The notes: generated by a model from the letters alone, not told the origin. A stretch of 64,000 nt of DNA from JALHVH01 sp964585685 (GCA_964585685.1 CAZPEP010000026.1:62001-126000); one strand, 5' to 3'; counted from the first letter of the stretch, positions 33,252 through 42,396 are shown. Made by a program: numbers and translations.

Positions 33252-34160
33252 ATGCCCTTGAGTGCTTCTAATCGACGAAGCCTTTCTGCGATCCATCTGG
33301 CCGTGCTCCTGTTCGGGTTCCCCGGGGTGTTCGCCAAGTGGATTCCCCTCTCCCCTCCCCTGATCGTCCTGGGCCGAGTCGTTTTCGCGGCCTTGACCCT
33401 GGCCGTGGTCCTGTTTGCAAGGAAGGTCCCCTTCAGGATCGTCCCGGTCCGCGATCTCCTCCTTTGCGCCCTGTGCGGGGTTTTCCTGGCCGTCCACTGG
33501 TCTGCATTCTTCGAGGCAGTCAAGGTCTCCTCAGTGGCCGTCGGCCTTCTGTCCTACGCGACCTTTCCCGCGTTCACCGTCCTCCTTGAACCCGCTCTGG
33601 CAAAGCAAAGGCTCGACGGGTCGAACCTCCTCTTCGCCGCGGTCACGCTTTTCGGTGTCTTTCTCGTCGTCCCCCGCTTCGCGCTTGCCGAGCCCCTCCT
33701 GCGCGGGGTGCTGTGGGGCTTGCTCTCAGGGGTGACGTTTGCCTTCCTTGCCATCCTCAACAAGTCACTCTCTCGGAGGCAACCAAGCCTGCGAATCGCC
33801 TTTTACCAGGACCTGTTCGCCGGCGTCGCGCTCCTTCCGTTTCTCATTCGAGCCACGCCCACTTGGACCGGCAGGGACCTGGCTCTTTTAGCGGTGCTTG
33901 GGGTGGCGTGCACGGCCCTGGCACACACCCTGTTTATCAGGGGAATGCGAGGCGTGAGCGCCCAAACGGCGAGCCTCGTCGCCTCGCTCGAGCCGGTTTA
34001 CGGGATCCTGTTCGCCCTGATCCTTCTCGGAGAGGTCCCGACGGCTCGAACGGTATTGGGAGGGGCGGTCATCCTGGGGGCGGTTCTCCTGGTGACCTTG
34101 CGGACGGTCCGGGAGTCGGTCCCGGTCAAAGGGCGGGAGGCGAGACAAGCCCGACTCTGA
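33252..34160 (+). CDS. EamA/DMT-family membrane transporter
   Basis: A 302-residue inner-membrane protein with ten predicted hydrophobic segments in two EamA repeats, of the drug/metabolite transporter superfamily. Recognisable parts are HWSAFFEAVKVSSVAVGLLSY in repeat one and ASLVASLEPVYGILFALILLGE near the end of repeat two, the typical signature. I use the ATG at 33252; a TTG at 33225 lies upstream of the promoter -10 and so outside the transcript. Substrate cannot be told; many relatives export amino acids or metabolites. Its 3' end overlaps the convergent DUF6599 gene by 35 bases. Confidence 0.88.
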   Translation: MPLSASNRRSLSAIHLAVLLFGFPGVFAKWIPLSPPLIVLGRVVFAALTLAVVLFARKVPFRIVPVRDLLLCALCGVFLAVHWSAFFEAVKVSSVAVGLLSYATFPAFTVLLEPALAKQRLDGSNLLFAAVTLFGVFLVVPRFALAEPLLRGVLWGLLSGVTFAFLAILNKSLSRRQPSLRIAFYQDLFAGVALLPFLIRATPTWTGRDLALLAVLGVACTALAHTLFIRGMRGVSAQTASLVASLEPVYGILFALILLGEVPTARTVLGGAVILGAVLLVTLRTVRESVPVKGREARQARL

Positions 34161-34989
34161 TCTCGATGCGATCCGCTTTACGTTCCGCCCGGCCGAACTC
34201 TCTCTTGAAGTCCTTGAAGACGAACGCGGATTCCACTCTTTGCAGGACCGTCAGGTAGGGGTCGAGGCGCGACACGAGGCCGGCAAAGGCCGCGGCGGCC
34301 CGGGCGGCATCCGGATAAGAGACCAGGATGAGCGAAGAGCTTCCGGTCCGGGGATCATCATAGACTCCCGACGCTCCAAAGACGTCTCCCCTCTGGTCGA
34401 GAATATCGCCTTCCCCCAGGGTGTAGACGGCCTGCAGTCCGATAGGGCCCCGAAAGAGGTTAGCGGAGCCCGGAACGAGGCCGTCGGCCGGGAGCATGGA
34501 TAGGAGGTTGGCCGGGCGTTCGTCCGGCACGGTCTCCAGGGCGCGGTTGGCCAGAGCGGTCATTGCAGGGATGAGGTCTTCATGGCCCGACGCGTTGTTG
34601 ACGTGGAGGAAATACCGCCCCTTGACGATCGTGAACTGGATCGCCTCGCTCGAGTTCCTGGCCGCAATTGCGGTCAGCGGCGTTTCCACTCCACACTTCA
34701 TCAGATACACGCCGAGGGCGGATTCGGGACTCGCCATCTCGTAGACCTCGAGAACGAGCTCGTCCTCCCCCCTGGTGTACCGCTGAACGCCGACGGTTTT
34801 GAAGCCGAACTCGAGATACAGTTCGGCCCCTCCGTCGATGTGGTCGGAGAGGCGGCTTCCGCCGAACGTCCTCAGGGCAGCCGTCCTCACCCATCCCGGG
34901 GCGAAGCCGTCCGGAGGCGTGCCGAAGGATGTCGCGAGGAGCGTGGCGACAGCGGCGGCAAGAGGCGCGGCTAGGAGCGTCCTTCTCAT
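34126..34989 (-). CDS. Exported DUF6599-like protein
   Basis: A 287-residue protein of unknown function. A signal peptide (MRRTLLAAPLAAAVATLLA) precedes a domain with SDHIDGGAELYLEFGFKTVG and EVYEMASPESALGVYLMKCG, features I recall from the DUF6599 family; the name is from memory. It ends with a patch of charged residues (VFKDFKREFGRAERKADRIE). It follows the DUF362 gene by 28 bases on the same strand, with GGGAGG nine bases before the ATG, so they should act together. Confidence 0.7.
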   Translation of the reverse strand: MRRTLLAAPLAAAVATLLATSFGTPPDGFAPGWVRTAALRTFGGSRLSDHIDGGAELYLEFGFKTVGVQRYTRGEDELVLEVYEMASPESALGVYLMKCGVETPLTAIAARNSSEAIQFTIVKGRYFLHVNNASGHEDLIPAMTALANRALETVPDERPANLLSMLPADGLVPGSANLFRGPIGLQAVYTLGEGDILDQRGDVFGASGVYDDPRTGSSSLILVSYPDAARAAAAFAGLVSRLDPYLTVLQRVESAFVFKDFKREFGRAERKADRIEIRVGLVSPPAL

Positions 34990-35017
34990 GTTCCCGAACC
35001 TCCCGCGTCCCGGTATG

Positions 35018-36244
35018 TCAGGCCTTGACATGCGCGATCTTCGCGGGATCGGCGACTCCCAGGCCCAGCCTCTCCGCGTAACGCAGGTAATCGGTAAATC
35101 GCGGATGCTCGTTGACCTTGATACCCATCTCTTTGCGCTTGGCCACAAGGAGGTTGTGGCAGACAAGGTCCATGGCGAAGGGGTCGGTCCCGAAGAAGAG
35201 GGCTCCCTGATCGTAGATGAACTTGGCCTCTGGTCCGGGTCCGCCGTCGTACTGGCCCTTGATGCCGTCGGTGACGGTGAGGACCCACTTGTCGCGAAGG
35301 ACCGGAAAGGCCGGCACTTCGACGCAGACGTCGAGGAAAAGGGGTTTGTGAAGCCTGTTCGTGTTGCAGACGGCGCCGTAGCCTATGTTCTTGGTAGCCA
35401 TGGAGATTGCGTTCCCGGTGTTCTTGAAGACCGGGACGTTGATGATTTTCGTAAGCTTCCGGGTCAGGAGCTTGCCGAAATAGGAGTGCTTCCCGTTGAA
35501 GACGTGCTGGTTGAGGTAGGTCTCGTCCTTGGGGCCCTCGACATCGGCCCAGTAAAAAACGTCCTTTTCAAAATTATCCGTGCTGACGTGGGTGCCGTCC
35601 GGCCTTAGCCAGCGGCTGTTGTCCTTGGTCTTACCTTCGGCGGCCGCCTCGTCCATGGTCTGGAGGCCTTCTAAGGAGACGCCGGGATACCTTTCCGGAG
35701 TGAAACCCGCGTCCTTGAGCATGTAATCGAACCGGTCCCAGACGACGATGTTCCGGCGCGGCAGGCCGCAGGCGGCCAGCCAGTCGATGACAGCGTCCAC
35801 AACCTCGAGGCGGGTGCTGATCAGGCCTGGCCCGACCGGGTTGACCTTGATGCCAACGACATCATCCTTTCCGAAGAGCAGGTCAAAGCTCGACACGAGA
35901 TCCTGCCCGGTAAGCGCCCTCATCCCTTTTTCGAACATGGCACGGACGGCGGCCGCGTCCACCTTGGCCCCGGACACAGATGCTGGGTCACGGACCTCCA
36001 CGACGCGTCCTGGGAACGGCCCCGGGAGCGAGGTCTTCGTCCTCGGGACCTTTATGGCGGAGGCGATATTCGTTGCAGGCTTAGCCGGCGGCGGCGCGGG
36101 AGCCTGTTCCTGGGCGGCGGTAAGCGATCGTCCGGCCAGGAGGCCGATCCCGGCAACGGCCCCGGCCGCCCCTCCGGCGCGGAAGAAATCCCGTCTGTTG
36201 AGGGAGAGCCGCGATTCCATCGAGCGATAGGCGTGTCTCTTCAT
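35018..36244 (-). CDS. Tat-exported DUF362 protein
   Basis: A 408-residue protein with a twin-arginine signal (NRRDFFRAGGAAGAVAG), meaning it is exported folded, usually with a cofactor. The body has the DUF362 core: FGKDDVVGIKVNPVGPGLIS, IINVPVFKNTG and FFGTDPFAMDLVCHNLLVAKR. Scattered cysteines (CGLP, CNTN, CVE, CHN) do not form a ferredoxin CxxCxxC cluster. DUF362 proteins are often tied to redox or iron-sulfur biology but the activity is unknown. GAGG lies five bases before the ATG. It sits between the DUF6600 lipoprotein and the DUF6599 gene in one operon. Confidence 0.85.
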   Translation of the reverse strand: MKRHAYRSMESRLSLNRRDFFRAGGAAGAVAGIGLLAGRSLTAAQEQAPAPPPAKPATNIASAIKVPRTKTSLPGPFPGRVVEVRDPASVSGAKVDAAAVRAMFEKGMRALTGQDLVSSFDLLFGKDDVVGIKVNPVGPGLISTRLEVVDAVIDWLAACGLPRRNIVVWDRFDYMLKDAGFTPERYPGVSLEGLQTMDEAAAEGKTKDNSRWLRPDGTHVSTDNFEKDVFYWADVEGPKDETYLNQHVFNGKHSYFGKLLTRKLTKIINVPVFKNTGNAISMATKNIGYGAVCNTNRLHKPLFLDVCVEVPAFPVLRDKWVLTVTDGIKGQYDGGPGPEAKFIYDQGALFFGTDPFAMDLVCHNLLVAKRKEMGIKVNEHPRFTDYLRYAERLGLGVADPAKIAHVKA

Positions 36245-36254
36245 GGGGGCCTCT

Positions 36255-37385
36255 TCAGTCCTTTTTCTTTAATTTCCCTTTTTTGATCTTGTCCTCGTCC
36301 TGCTTCTGGCGCTTTTCGAGGTCGGCCTTTTCCGCCTCGTGCTTCTTTTTAAGCTCGGAAACCTTAGCCTCGACCTCGCGTTCAATCTTAACTTTTTCCT
36401 CCGGGGTCCTAACGAGCTTCCCGTCCTCGTCGACTTTCCGGCGGATCACGCCGATCTCTTCGTCCTGGCTTTCCTTGAGCAGCTTTTTCTCTCGGACTTG
36501 CCCCTCTCCGATAGCGGTATCGTCAGCGACCTCCCCGGCGAGCGCGTCGCTGGCCTCATCCGGCCGCAGGACGGTCTTCGGTCGCGCGAGCCGGTTTCGC
36601 GACAGGGCAGGCTTATGGATGAGCACATCGTCGCCTTCAAAACGAGCCCGGCCCGGAGTGTCGGCGTCCTTGAGGATGTACTTGGTGATCTGCTTGCGGG
36701 TCAGTCGCGAGATTTGGTCGGGATCGAAGCCCTCGTTATACACTCTGTCGCCCCGGGCGCGGATGTTGACGTTGATGACCGTATAGTTGATGATCGTCAG
36801 ATTCCGTTCGTAGGGAAGGACGTAGCGGTCCAGCCGGTCGTTCCAGAAGTTCCGCCCGTCGACGAAGATCCAGTAATACGGGGGAATGTCGAAACCCGAG
36901 GCCCTGATGCCCATCCCGGGGATGAACTCGGCGTCAGGGGGCAGAGGGGCCCAGCCGAAATGCAGATCGCCCGTCCTCCAGGCTACCCAGGCCGGCCCCC
37001 AGACCGTATCCGGAACCCAGAACCAACCCAGGGAGCGGTCAAATCCCCAGCGGCCATAATGGAAGGGAATCCAGCCCCATTCGAAGTTCGAGATCCAGGT
37101 CCAGCCGTAATCGCTCCAGACCCATCGGCCGCTGGTATAGGGCCGCCATCCGTAAGGCATATGGCGGGGGATCCAGACGAAGCCGTACCGCGGGAAGTCC
37201 ACCCAGTTCCCATAAGGCGCGAGGTCGTCATAGAAAACGGAGATGTCCCGCTCTCCGCCCCGGTCGTACGTGTCCTCGCTCTGGGGGGCCGGCGGCCGTC
37301 CGCTTTCGTCGGTGGGAACGTAGATGATACACCCAGCGGCGAGCGCCAGCAGAATGACCATCGGAACCCATGCGGCTTTTTTCAT
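36255..37385 (-). CDS. DUF6600-like tryptophan-rich lipoprotein with charged coiled-coil tail
   Basis: A 376-residue lipoprotein: the signal ends in a lipobox, LAAGC (Cys about 19). Residues ~48-170 are very rich in Trp and Tyr (YGNWVDFPRYGFVWIPRH, GRWVWSDYGWTWISNFEWGW, WVAWRTGDLHFGWAPLPPD), the pattern I associate with DUF6600. From about 300 the chain is a Lys/Glu-rich coiled coil (EVEAKVSELKKKHEAEKADL) to the end. It probably sits on the envelope with the coil reaching away. AAGGAG precedes the ATG by six bases; the DUF362 gene follows after 10 bases. Confidence 0.75.
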   Translation of the reverse strand: MKKAAWVPMVILLALAAGCIIYVPTDESGRPPAPQSEDTYDRGGERDISVFYDDLAPYGNWVDFPRYGFVWIPRHMPYGWRPYTSGRWVWSDYGWTWISNFEWGWIPFHYGRWGFDRSLGWFWVPDTVWGPAWVAWRTGDLHFGWAPLPPDAEFIPGMGIRASGFDIPPYYWIFVDGRNFWNDRLDRYVLPYERNLTIINYTVINVNIRARGDRVYNEGFDPDQISRLTRKQITKYILKDADTPGRARFEGDDVLIHKPALSRNRLARPKTVLRPDEASDALAGEVADDTAIGEGQVREKKLLKESQDEEIGVIRRKVDEDGKLVRTPEEKVKIEREVEAKVSELKKKHEAEKADLEKRQKQDEDKIKKGKLKKKD

Positions 37386-37524
37386 CGTGCTCTCCTTATC
37401 TCCGGCGAAATCCCATGCAAGATACGTGCCTGTTCCGCTTCCCCCGGGCCCCGGAGAAGCTGGCCCCTTCCCTGTCCTCGCAAGGCGACAAGGGCTCGGA
37501 CAATGCCGGTCCGGAAGGCCCGGC

Positions 37525-38730
37525 TCAGGCGAGCCTCTTGAAGACCGATTTGATCCGCTTGAAAGCCCAGTTGAGGTCCTTGTCCCTGATGACGAGCGGC
37601 GGGGCGAAGCGGATGACGTTCTCGTGCGTTTCCTTGCAGAGAAGGCCCTCGTTCATCAGCTCTTCGCAGAACCGCCTGGCTCCGCCGGCCTCGGGATGGA
37701 GCTCGATGCCGATGAGCAGTCCTCGGCCTCGGATCTCCTTGACGTGTTTGCTCCGAATGGTCCTGAGCTTGGCCATGAAATAGCCTCCGCGCTCGGCCGC
37801 GGACTCGACGAGCTTTTCCTCGCGGGTGACGCGGATCGCCTCGCGGGCTACGGCGCAAGCCAGAGGATTGCCTCCGAACGTTGAGCCGTGCTCACCGGCC
37901 TTGAAAACCCCCAGGATATCCCGGTTCGCCAGGACGGCCGAGATCGGATAGCAGCCGCCGCCGAGAGACTTGCCCACGGCGACCATGTCGGGCCGGACGC
38001 CTTCATATTCGGACGCGAAGAGCTTGCCCACGCGGCCGAGACCCGTTTGGATCTCGTCGGCGATTAAGAGAACCCTGTTTGCCTCGCAGATCTCTTTGGC
38101 CCTCTTTAGGTATCCGTCCGGCGGGATGAGGATCCCGGCCTCGGCCTGGATCGGCTCGACGATGAAGGCCGCCGTGTTGGGCGTGATGGCTTTCTCCAAA
38201 GCGTCGGCGTCCCCGAACGGGATGATCGGGAAGCCTGGCGTGAAGGGCCCGTAGTCGTTACGGTACAACGGCTCGGTTGAGAAGCTGACGATGGTGACCG
38301 TCCGGCCGTGAAAGTTGTTCGTGCAGGCGATGATCTCGGCCTGGTCCGCGGGGATGCCCTTGACCTGGTAGCCCCATTTCCGGGCGGCCTTGACGGCCGT
38401 CTCGACGGCCTCGGCCCCGGAGTTCATCGGGAGGACCATCTCGTACCCGGTCCAGTCGCAGAGCTCTTTGGCCAACATGGGCCACTGGTCGTTCCGGAAG
38501 GCCCGGGAGGTCAGGGTCAGGTTCTTCGCCTGGGCCTGGAGGGCCTTGACGATCCGGGGGTGGCAATGCCCCTGGTTCGCGGCCGAGTAGGCAGCCAGGA
38601 AATCGAGGTACTTCTTCCCTTCGACGTCCCACATCCAGATGCCCTTGGCTTTGCTGATGACCACGTCAAGGGGATGGTAGTTGTGAGCCCCGTAGAGGTC
38701 TTCGATGAGGATGAGATCCTTGCTGTCCAT
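37525..38730 (-). CDS. rocD: Ornithine aminotransferase
   Basis: A 401-residue class III PLP aminotransferase converting ornithine to glutamate semialdehyde, linking arginine breakdown and proline. Seen are GAHNYHPLDVVISKAKG at the N-terminus, typical of the ornithine enzyme rather than the acetylornithine one, the cofactor Asp in ADEIQTGLGR (D225) and the Schiff-base K254 in AVGKSLGGG. The second ATG (38730) is chosen because AAGGAG is seven bases upstream of it and only one from the first. It is followed after ~140 bases by the DUF6600 gene. Confidence 0.9.
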   Translation of the reverse strand: MDSKDLILIEDLYGAHNYHPLDVVISKAKGIWMWDVEGKKYLDFLAAYSAANQGHCHPRIVKALQAQAKNLTLTSRAFRNDQWPMLAKELCDWTGYEMVLPMNSGAEAVETAVKAARKWGYQVKGIPADQAEIIACTNNFHGRTVTIVSFSTEPLYRNDYGPFTPGFPIIPFGDADALEKAITPNTAAFIVEPIQAEAGILIPPDGYLKRAKEICEANRVLLIADEIQTGLGRVGKLFASEYEGVRPDMVAVGKSLGGGCYPISAVLANRDILGVFKAGEHGSTFGGNPLACAVAREAIRVTREEKLVESAAERGGYFMAKLRTIRSKHVKEIRGRGLLIGIELHPEAGGARRFCEELMNEGLLCKETHENVIRFAPPLVIRDKDLNWAFKRIKSVFKRLA

Positions 38731-38756
38731 CGTCATGCTCCTTTGATGATCGCGTT

Positions 38757-38868
<112 letters not shown>

Positions 38869-38951
38869 GGTCATGATCAATATGCGAGCAGAACGTGCGG
38901 AGACCCTAACTTATCAAAAATCCGGGGCGGGGTCAATTTCGAAAAGGACGG

Positions 38952-39995
38952 TTAGAGGTTATAGATGTTGATGATATCTTTAAGCAGGGCGGCACCGGTC
39001 CCTACGGGATCCGACCGGCCCCCGACGACCGTGACGGGGCCCATGGTGTCCGTATAGAACGTGATCCCCTTAGTCGTCCCCCGAACCCCGAACAGCGGGT
39101 GGTCCCCGTCGAGCAGGGCCAGGCCGACCTCGAGCTTCCATGGATGAGCCCTATCCTCCTTCGAGCACTTTCCCATGAGCCTGACCGCCTTGCCTGCCTC
39201 GGCCGCTTTGGCAACGAGATGGGGCGCGATGTCCCGTATCCCAGAGATCCCGACCTCATCCAGCCGGAAAACCGTCCCTATGACGAAATTGCTGATGATC
39301 AGAAGCTTGGCCGCCGTATCCCAGCCATCGACGTCCATCGTCGGATCCGGTTCGGCGATCCCCCGGGATTGGGCTTCGGCGAGCGCCTGGGCATACGTCA
39401 TGCCTTCTTCCATTTTGGTCAGGATACAGTTCGTCGTGCCGTTGAGGATTCCTTCGATGCCCAGGACCTCGGCGCCGGCAAGGGAGCGGATGCCGACGTC
39501 CAGCGTTGGGAGGGCCGCCGCGGCAGCGCCGCTCGCCATCAGCCGGACGCCCCGTTCGGAGGCCAGGTCCTTGAGCTCTCGGAACTTGAGGACCAGGGCT
39601 CCTTTGCTCGCCGTGGCGACGTGCCAGCCGTTTTCGAGGGCCGAGATGATGTGGGAGAGGCCCGGCTCTCCCGTCTTCAGGTCGGAAGGCGTGCACTCCA
39701 CCATGACCCCGGGTTCCACGCTCCCCTTGATATCGGCGAACCGGAGGCCCTGCTTCCAGAGGACGCTTTCGCGGAGGCCGCCCGCCGCGTCGGCCAGAAG
39801 GGCCTCGATCGGGAGGCGATCGTCGGAGAGAATGCCGCCGTCGCTTTTCAAGGCGGCCTTGGGAACGAGGTCGAGCCCGTATCGGTCCCGGCAGAAGTTT
39901 CTCTTGTCGGAGACGACGCGGCCGAAGGCGCGGCCGACGCGCCCGAATCCGGCGATGACGATGTTGACGATTTTCAGGAAATCCCCCCTGTCCAT
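38952..39995 (-). CDS. hom: Homoserine dehydrogenase
   Basis: A 347-residue NAD(P)-dependent enzyme making homoserine for threonine and methionine. The Rossmann motif GFGRVGRAF is near residue 16; NGTTNCILTKMEEGMTYAQAL and GWDTAAKLLIISN (catalytic Lys) are standard. There is no C-terminal ACT domain and no fused aspartokinase, the short form. The start is the ATG at 39995; a CTG at the segment LKIVNIVIAG behind a G-rich run would also be conceivable. thrC is about 1 kb away on the other strand; no thrB is present. Confidence 0.92.
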   Translation of the reverse strand: MDRGDFLKIVNIVIAGFGRVGRAFGRVVSDKRNFCRDRYGLDLVPKAALKSDGGILSDDRLPIEALLADAAGGLRESVLWKQGLRFADIKGSVEPGVMVECTPSDLKTGEPGLSHIISALENGWHVATASKGALVLKFRELKDLASERGVRLMASGAAAAALPTLDVGIRSLAGAEVLGIEGILNGTTNCILTKMEEGMTYAQALAEAQSRGIAEPDPTMDVDGWDTAAKLLIISNFVIGTVFRLDEVGISGIRDIAPHLVAKAAEAGKAVRLMGKCSKEDRAHPWKLEVGLALLDGDHPLFGVRGTTKGITFYTDTMGPVTVVGGRSDPVGTGAALLKDIINIYNL

Positions 39996-40096
39996 AGTGG
40001 AAAAGAAAAGACAAGCCGTTGATTCGGCGCGTGTTTTATAAAAGAAGCCGACCGGGTCTCTTTCAAGATTTTGTTTTGGATCTCCTTATTTCCCCT

Positions 40097-40121
40097 TCCC
40101 CCCTTAGAATGTAAGGGGGGA
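40097..40121. repeat. REP-like GC palindrome, copy 1
   Basis: CCCCCCTTA and TAAGGGGGG form a 9-bp stem (10 with the outer T-A) around a five-base loop, between hom and tRNA-Ser(CGA). Another CCCCCCTTTT/AAAAGGGGGG palindrome is at 44505. The shared C6/G6 stem suggests a small interspersed repeat family, not just a terminator, since no T-run follows. Confidence 0.45.
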
Positions 40122-40150
40122 GAATTAAGTAAGAGACCCGAATAGCGGTA

Positions 40151-40239
40151 CGGAGAGGGCGGGATTCGAACCCGCGATACCGATTGCTCAGTATATCGGT
40201 TTTCGAGACCGACGCCTTCAACCACTCGGCCACCTCTCC
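40151..40239 (-). tRNA. tRNA-Ser (CGA)
   Basis: A class II serine tRNA: acceptor GGAGAGG/CCTCTCC, anticodon loop CTCGAAA on stem TCGGT/ACCGA, long variable arm, T-loop GGTTCGAATCC. Unlike the two other tRNAs here its 3' CCA is not encoded: after the discriminator G comes TACC. It decodes UCG. Confidence 0.95.
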
Positions 40240-40251
40240 GCACAGGCCCCC

Positions 40252-40279
40252 ATTTTATCCGGTTTCAGCTTTTTGGCAA
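40252..40279 (-). promoter_or_regulatory. Sigma-70 promoter of tRNA-Ser(CGA)
   Basis: On the minus strand TTGCCA (40274-40279) and TAAAAT (40252-40257), 16 bases apart, ending 12 bases before the tRNA 5' end. Confidence 0.65.
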
Positions 40280-40357
40280 GCCCGAGGATAGAGAAAGGTA
40301 CACGGGTTCATTGTTATAGTGTCTGGGCTGGTTAATGGGCACGGACTTGAGGCAAAA

Positions 40358-40840
40358 TCACGACTCCGGACGCGCACCCTGCCTAAGGCGCTTTTCGCGA
40401 AAAAAAGCTTTGAGGACGGCAGCGCATTCGTCGGCCATAAGGCCGGCCGAGATCTCGGGCCGATGATTCAGTTTTCCGAACGGGAAACGCATGACGGAGC
40501 GGACGGCGCCGGACTTGGGGTCCGCGGCGCCGTAGACGAGGCGACGGATCCGGGCCTGGACGATGGCCCCCAGGCACATCGCACATGGTTCCAGGGATAC
40601 GTAAAGATCGCAGCCGGTCAACCGATAGTTACCAAGCCGCCGAGCGCCCGCTCTCAGGGCTCTGATCTCGGCATGCGCGCTCGGGTCCATGGACGATATG
40701 GAGCGATTATGGCCGCGTCCGACGATCGTCCCGTCATGGACGATCACGGCCCCGACCGGCACCTCTCCCCTAGCCCAAGCCTTCCGTGCTTCGGCAAGGG
40801 CTTTGCCCATGAAGAATGCATCATCCTTTGTCTCGTTCAT
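40358..40840 (-). CDS. tadA: tRNA-specific adenosine deaminase
   Basis: A 160-residue zinc deaminase that makes inosine at the wobble base of tRNA-Arg(ACG). Zinc ligands and the proton shuttle are H56-A-E58 and P85-C86-A-M-C89, the TadA spacing; GNYRLTGCDLYVSLEP is also typical. A promoter with TAAAAT lies just 11 bases before the ATG, so the mRNA leader is nearly absent. A guanine or cytosine deaminase is less likely given the RNA-binding C-terminal helix (AFFREKRLRQ). Confidence 0.92.
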   Translation of the reverse strand: MNETKDDAFFMGKALAEARKAWARGEVPVGAVIVHDGTIVGRGHNRSISSMDPSAHAEIRALRAGARRLGNYRLTGCDLYVSLEPCAMCLGAIVQARIRRLVYGAADPKSGAVRSVMRFPFGKLNHRPEISAGLMADECAAVLKAFFREKRLRQGARPES

Positions 40841-40851
40841 GATCCGTCCTA

Positions 40852-40880
40852 ATTTTAGCTTTGTTCGACCGCCGATTCAA
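40852..40880 (-). promoter_or_regulatory. Sigma-70 promoter of tadA
   Basis: On the minus strand TTGAAT (40875-40880) and TAAAAT (40852-40857) with a 17-base spacer. Only 11 bases separate the -10 box from the ATG, so the 5' leader is about 4-6 bases. Confidence 0.65.
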
Positions 40881-40980
40881 TGCCTTCAAAGGCCCGCGAC
40901 AGGGACCATGACCTTCGGATCTTATCCGGGCGCCTGGACCATCCTCAAGCCTCGCCCTCCCCGTCCGTCTCGCGTTCTTC

Positions 40981-41010
40981 TTTACATTCGCGCGGGATTT
41001 CCCCTAGACT
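40981..41010 (+). promoter_or_regulatory. Probable promoter of thrC
   Basis: TTTACA (40981-40986) and TAGACT (41005-41010), 18 bases apart, 27 bases before the thrC ATG. The ~150 bases between the divergent tadA and thrC promoters otherwise hold no recognisable element. Confidence 0.45.
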
Positions 41011-41037
41011 GAGACATGACCTGACGAAGGAGCGGAC

Positions 41038-42249
41038 ATGGACATCCTCGAATGCCTTTTCTGCCGGAAGCGCCTGCCCTGGGACGTGTTTTCACCCTTC
41101 TGCCCGGAATGCCGAGAGCCCCTGTTCTTCGCCCGGGAGCCCGGCCAACGCCGGATCCACGAAGACCGGGCGCATCCGCTAGAGCGATGGCTCGACTTCC
41201 TGCCCCTGGAGCGCGTCGATCCCGGCTTGAGCCTAGGCGAGGGAAACACGCCCCTCCTGGAAATGCCGAAGCTCGGCTTCGAGGCCGGGGTGCCGGAGCT
41301 TTACGCCAAGTTCGAGGCCCAGAACCCGACGATGAGCTTCAAGGACCGGGGAACGGCCGCCGCTATCCAGAAGGCCGTCACCCTGGGGTTCAAGCGTATC
41401 GGAACCGTGTCGACGGGCAACATGGCCGCTTCGACGGCTGCGTACGGCGCCAGGGCGGGTCTCGAGACGACCGTTCTCCTTAAAGAAGAGGCGTCCCGCC
41501 AGAGCCTGCTCACCGCGGGCGTCTTCGGCCCGCGGCTCGTCAGGGTCAAAGGAGATTACGGGAGCCTTTTTTATCGAAGCCTCGAGATCGGGCGAAAGCT
41601 CGGCATCTATTTTATGAACTCCGTGGACCCTATCCGCGTCGAGGGTTACAAGGTCACCGGGTTCGAAATCTTCCGGCAGTCCGGGAACAGAGCCCCCGGC
41701 TACATCTTTGTCCCGGTGAGCTCGGGAGGGCATCTCATAGGCTTGATGAGGGCTTTCGAAGACCTTCTGGCTGAGGGACTTGTCGACCAGTACCCGAAGT
41801 TCATCGGCATCCAGGCGGAAGGCTGCGCCCCACTCGCCCGGGCCTTTGCCGCGGGGCGCCCCAGGTTCGAGCGCTTCGAAGGAGCCCATACGATCGCTCA
41901 GGGCATCTCGAATCCGGCCCCCCCAGCCGGGAACGCCGTCCTTCATATGATCCGTGAACACGGTGGGATCCTCCTTGCGGTGTCTGATGCGGAGATCCTA
42001 GATGCCCAGCGTGCCCTAGCCGTGCGCGAAGGTCTGTTCTGTCAGCCTGAATCCGCCGTGACGTGGGCCGGGCTCGCGCGCCTGGCCCGGGAGGATAGGA
42101 TGGCGGGGACCGGTTCCGCGGTCCTCGTCCTCACGGGAAGCGGGCTCAAAGCGGCCCAGATCCTGGAGCTACAGCCGGTCCGGCCCGAAGATGTCGAGCT
42201 CCCGTGCCTCGAAAAAGCGCTTCGCGACGGGGCCGCAGGACACGCATGA
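41038..42249 (+). CDS. thrC: Threonine synthase
   Basis: A 403-residue PLP enzyme converting O-phosphohomoserine to threonine. An N-terminal zinc ribbon (C6, C9, C22, C25) precedes the fold-type II core. K102 in TMSFKDRGT holds the cofactor; VSTGNMAASTAAYGARAG binds substrate and phosphate; the late GSGLKAA motif closes the site. AAGGAG lies five bases before the ATG. Relatives with a zinc ribbon are common in this clade of the family; cysteate synthase is the nearest alternative. Confidence 0.9.
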   Translation: MDILECLFCRKRLPWDVFSPFCPECREPLFFAREPGQRRIHEDRAHPLERWLDFLPLERVDPGLSLGEGNTPLLEMPKLGFEAGVPELYAKFEAQNPTMSFKDRGTAAAIQKAVTLGFKRIGTVSTGNMAASTAAYGARAGLETTVLLKEEASRQSLLTAGVFGPRLVRVKGDYGSLFYRSLEIGRKLGIYFMNSVDPIRVEGYKVTGFEIFRQSGNRAPGYIFVPVSSGGHLIGLMRAFEDLLAEGLVDQYPKFIGIQAEGCAPLARAFAAGRPRFERFEGAHTIAQGISNPAPPAGNAVLHMIREHGGILLAVSDAEILDAQRALAVREGLFCQPESAVTWAGLARLAREDRMAGTGSAVLVLTGSGLKAAQILELQPVRPEDVELPCLEKALRDGAAGHA

Positions 42250-42396
42250 TTCCTAGGACCCGCCCCCTGCAGCGTTTGGCGGCATCGCGTCCGCCGAGGG
42301 CCCGTCCAGAGAAAGCGGGTGATTGGGGGCCGGCTTTCTTGTATCCTCGCGATGTGATAAGATAGATATATTCCGGCGTTCCCAAGGAGGTCCTCG

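Noticed and set aside
40913..41014. Plus-strand short frame between tadA and thrC
   Set aside because: Pro/Arg-rich text without a ribosome site, and it runs across the probable thrC promoter.
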